A stretch of DNA of 7,926 nt from Candidatus Aminicenantota bacterium. GTDB lineage: Bacteria; Acidobacteriota; Aminicenantia; Aminicenantales; Aminicenantaceae. The notes beneath the pieces are model-generated. The model made no database searches, was not told where the DNA came from, and saw only the letters and a list, made by a program, of their open reading frames with translations. Below, piece by piece: positions 5,932 to 7,926 of this stretch (position 1 is the first letter of the stretch; the number at the start of each line of letters is the position of its first letter). Made by a program: the position numbers and the translations under genes. Where the stretch lies: contig JAFGNQ010000467.1 of NCBI GenBank assembly GCA_016926925.1, positions 1 to 7,926 on the forward strand. Direction: 5' to 3'.

Positions 5932-7926
5932 TTGAACAAACTCTGCAAATCGTTTTTCGTGTGCCTGATCTGCGCTCTCTTGTGCGGAGCCCTGCTGGCT
6001 CAGGAAACCGGGGAGATCATCGGAAGAGTAACCGATGAAGAAGGCGTGCCGCTGCCCGGAGTTGCCGTCACGGCTTCAAGTCCAAGCCTTCAAGGCCAAA
6101 GAACCGCTGTCAGCAATGATGTGGGAAGCTTCAGGTTCCCGATTCTTCCGGGCGGAACATACGAGCTTGTCTTCCAGCTCCAGGGTTTTGCCCAGCTTAC
6201 GCAAGAAGCCGTGATCGTATCGTTGGGAAAAGGGACCAGCGTCAACGTCCAGATGAAAATAGCTACCCTGGAGGAGCAGTTGACTGTCATTGCGGAGACG
6301 CCTCTGATCGACAAGACCAAGTCCGACACCAGTTTCAACATGAAGGCTGAGGAACTGGAGAATGCCCCGATCCAGGGCCGGACCATTCAGGAAATCATGA
6401 GCTTTACGCCGGGAGTTACGGGAGTACGGCATAATACCAATTGGGGAACTGCCAGCAGTGCCAGCGAATACGGAGCGGGAAGCTTTCGGGGAGAAGGAGG
6501 AACAGGCAACAACTACCTGGTCGACGGGCTTTCCAAGAGAGGCTTGGACGACAACGATCCCGGCGTCAGGGTGAATTACGATGCCTGGGACGAAGTCCAG
6601 ATCATCTCCGACGGATTCTCTCCCCAGTTGGGACAGGCTTATGGCGGTATCATCAACATCGTCACCAAATCAGGTGGGAATGAATTCCACGGAGAGCTGG
6701 GTGCTCTGATTTGGGATTATCACCTCCGGGCCGATAGGCAAGAACAGATATCGGTTGCCGTAGATCCCAACCGGTCGGAATACAATGTCTTCGGCAATGT
6801 CGGAGGGCCCATAATCCGCGATAAGCTCTGGTTTTTTATCTCGGATAATTTCTGGCGCAGGGCTGACGACGGAGTGGCCAGCACTGTCGGATGGCTCGAG
6901 ATCCCGGCAGGACAGCAGAGAAGGAACACCAACAACGTTTTCGGCAAGTTGAGCTATGCCCCCTTTCAGAACCACACCATAGCTTTTAGCGGTACCTATG
7001 ACAAATTTCTCAACCAGACAGGCGGATTCGGAGTTCCGGAAAGGTACGAATCCCGGGATTACACCGACTATGCCTTTCGCGCCAACTACAAGGGGATTCT
7101 CGGGACGAACACGCTGCTGGAAGCTGTGGTCGGAAGGTCCAGCCGCGACTTAAGCGTCGGTCCGCTCAGCGGAGATCTGCAGTCGCCTCCCATCGAATAT
7201 ACGGATATCTCACAGACTATAAATAATTTGTATACGGATACCACGACCATAGAAAAAAGAACCGATTTTACAGCTAGGTTCACTCAGTACCTGGATACTT
7301 CGAATTTCGGAAACCACGAATTGGGCGCCGGATTCCTCTATTACAGGGTCAAGCGCAGCCAATTCATGGATTGGACGGGCAAAGCCTATGACCTTTGGAA
7401 CGACCCTAATGCCTGGGGAGACACGTTCTGGGACGGAGGAACCTCCTTGCAGTTTTTGGAGCCGGGCGTTCCTTACCAATTGTATGAGGGAAGAAGCCAG
7501 GATTATTTCAACACAGGACGTGGGATTGGGGTCTATCTTAAAGATACGGCCACTTTCGGGAATCTTACGGTTATGCTCGGAGTGAGGTCGGAGACGCAGA
7601 AATTGGTCAACGATATCGGCGATGTCCTTTTCAGCTGGGGGATTGGCGACTTTATTTCTCCCCGATTTTCACTGGCCTGGGATATTACCGGAGACGGGGT
7701 GAATGTCTTCAAGTTCGGAGTCGGGAATTTCACCGATACCATGCTCTTTGACCTGCTGCCTTATTTCACCAGAGGCGGAGGATCGACCTTCCGTGTCTGG
7801 CGATGGGCGGGTCCGGTTCCGACATATCAGGACGATGAAGCCGCCTTGAAAAATCCGGACAACTGGGTGTTCAATTTTTCCCAGGGAACACCGGAGTCGT
7901 TTTTAGAGGGAGGCTATGCCATCGAC
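5932..7926 (+). CDS. TonB-dependent outer-membrane receptor, Oar-like, N-terminal 665 residues
   Basis: The frame is open from TTG 5932 through the last base, so the gene continues beyond the window; Oar-like receptors usually run to ~1000 residues or more. Residues 1-23 are a signal peptide with likely cleavage at LLA|QE. Cys18 is not in a proper lipobox, so this is not a lipoprotein. Residues ~28-107 (GEIIGRVTDEEGVPLPGVAV onward) are a carboxypeptidase-regulatory-like beta-sandwich. The plug domain spans ~124-250, including IQGRTIQEIMSFTPGV, NNYLVDGL and the closing GGIINIVTKSGGNEFHG. After that come beta-barrel strands with alternating aromatic residues, for example VGGPIIRDKLWFFISDN. EEQLTVIAE near 116 may serve as the TonB box, but this is uncertain. 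Role: energy-dependent uptake of a substrate across the outer membrane, driven by TonB-ExbBD. The substrate is not readable. The upstream GntR-type gene is a likely regulator. Confidence 0.92.
   Translation, partial: MNKLCKSFFVCLICALLCGALLAQETGEIIGRVTDEEGVPLPGVAVTASSPSLQGQRTAVSNDVGSFRFPILPGGTYELVFQLQGFAQLTQEAVIVSLGKGTSVNVQMKIATLEEQLTVIAETPLIDKTKSDTSFNMKAEELENAPIQGRTIQEIMSFTPGVTGVRHNTNWGTASSASEYGAGSFRGEGGTGNNYLVDGLSKRGLDDNDPGVRVNYDAWDEVQIISDGFSPQLGQAYGGIINIVTKSGGNEFHGELGALIWDYHLRADRQEQISVAVDPNRSEYNVFGNVGGPIIRDKLWFFISDNFWRRADDGVASTVGWLEIPAGQQRRNTNNVFGKLSYAPFQNHTIAFSGTYDKFLNQTGGFGVPERYESRDYTDYAFRANYKGILGTNTLLEAVVGRSSRDLSVGPLSGDLQSPPIEYTDISQTINNLYTDTTTIEKRTDFTARFTQYLDTSNFGNHELGAGFLYYRVKRSQFMDWTGKAYDLWNDPNAWGDTFWDGGTSLQFLEPGVPYQLYEGRSQDYFNTGRGIGVYLKDTATFGNLTVMLGVRSETQKLVNDIGDVLFSWGIGDFISPRFSLAWDITGDGVNVFKFGVGNFTDTMLFDLLPYFTRGGGSTFRVWRWAGPVPTYQDDEAALKNPDNWVFNFSQGTPESFLEGGYAID

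Noticed and set aside
5932..6000. A lipoprotein signal at Cys18 of the receptor
   Set aside because: The residue before the Cys is Leu and not Gly, Ala or Ser. A normal signal-peptidase I site follows at LLA|QE.
6076..6432. Overlapping minus-strand open frames inside the receptor gene
   Set aside because: The plus-strand frame encodes the regulatory-like and plug domains of a TonB receptor, which fully explains this region.

Overview
All supported genes in this 7.9 kb window lie on the plus strand. The content suggests a Gram-negative bacterium of the Acidobacteriota/Aminicenantes type. The reasons are a secreted GWxTD-domain protein (a family I associate with Acidobacteria, Aminicenantes and Bacteroidetes), Oar-like TonB-dependent receptor architecture with an N-terminal carboxypeptidase-regulatory-like domain, several secreted TPR proteins, roughly balanced base composition, and GTG and TTG starts with good Shine-Dalgarno sites. 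This taxonomic placement is inference; no marker gene is present.

Layout. (1) Positions 1-1681 hold an apparent two-gene metabolic operon: the C-terminal part of a histidinol-dehydrogenase-family enzyme (cut by the window start), then, 24 bases on, a 354-residue NAD(P)-dependent dehydrogenase resembling 2,4-diaminopentanoate dehydrogenase/dihydrodipicolinate reductase. The first enzyme looks closer to HisD paralogues such as sulfopropanediol dehydrogenase than to biosynthetic HisD, and no his gene is nearby, so the pair more likely serves an unassigned catabolic route. (2) Positions 1814-4899 hold two exported proteins in tandem: a GWxTD-domain protein with a C-terminal TPR array, and a smaller protein with an N-terminal beta-sandwich-like domain followed by five TPRs. 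A promoter-like sequence precedes the first. (3) Positions 4900-5082 are a regulatory intergenic region with a weak terminator candidate, a perfect TTGACA box and two adjacent short palindromes. (4) Positions 5083-5775 encode a GntR-family (FCD-type) transcription factor with an eroded metal site. (5) From 5932 to the window end runs the N-terminal 665 residues of a TonB-dependent outer-membrane receptor that starts at TTG.

How they may work together. The regulator probably controls its own promoter and perhaps the adjacent receptor: an eight-base word (ATTACAAG), part of a palindrome before the regulator, recurs just upstream of the receptor. A plausible reading is a ligand-responsive regulator paired with an outer-membrane importer, beside an operon of small-molecule dehydrogenases. 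The substrate cannot be read from the sequence, and linking the dehydrogenases to the receptor is speculation. I saw no tRNA, rRNA, CRISPR array, insertion sequence or long repeat.
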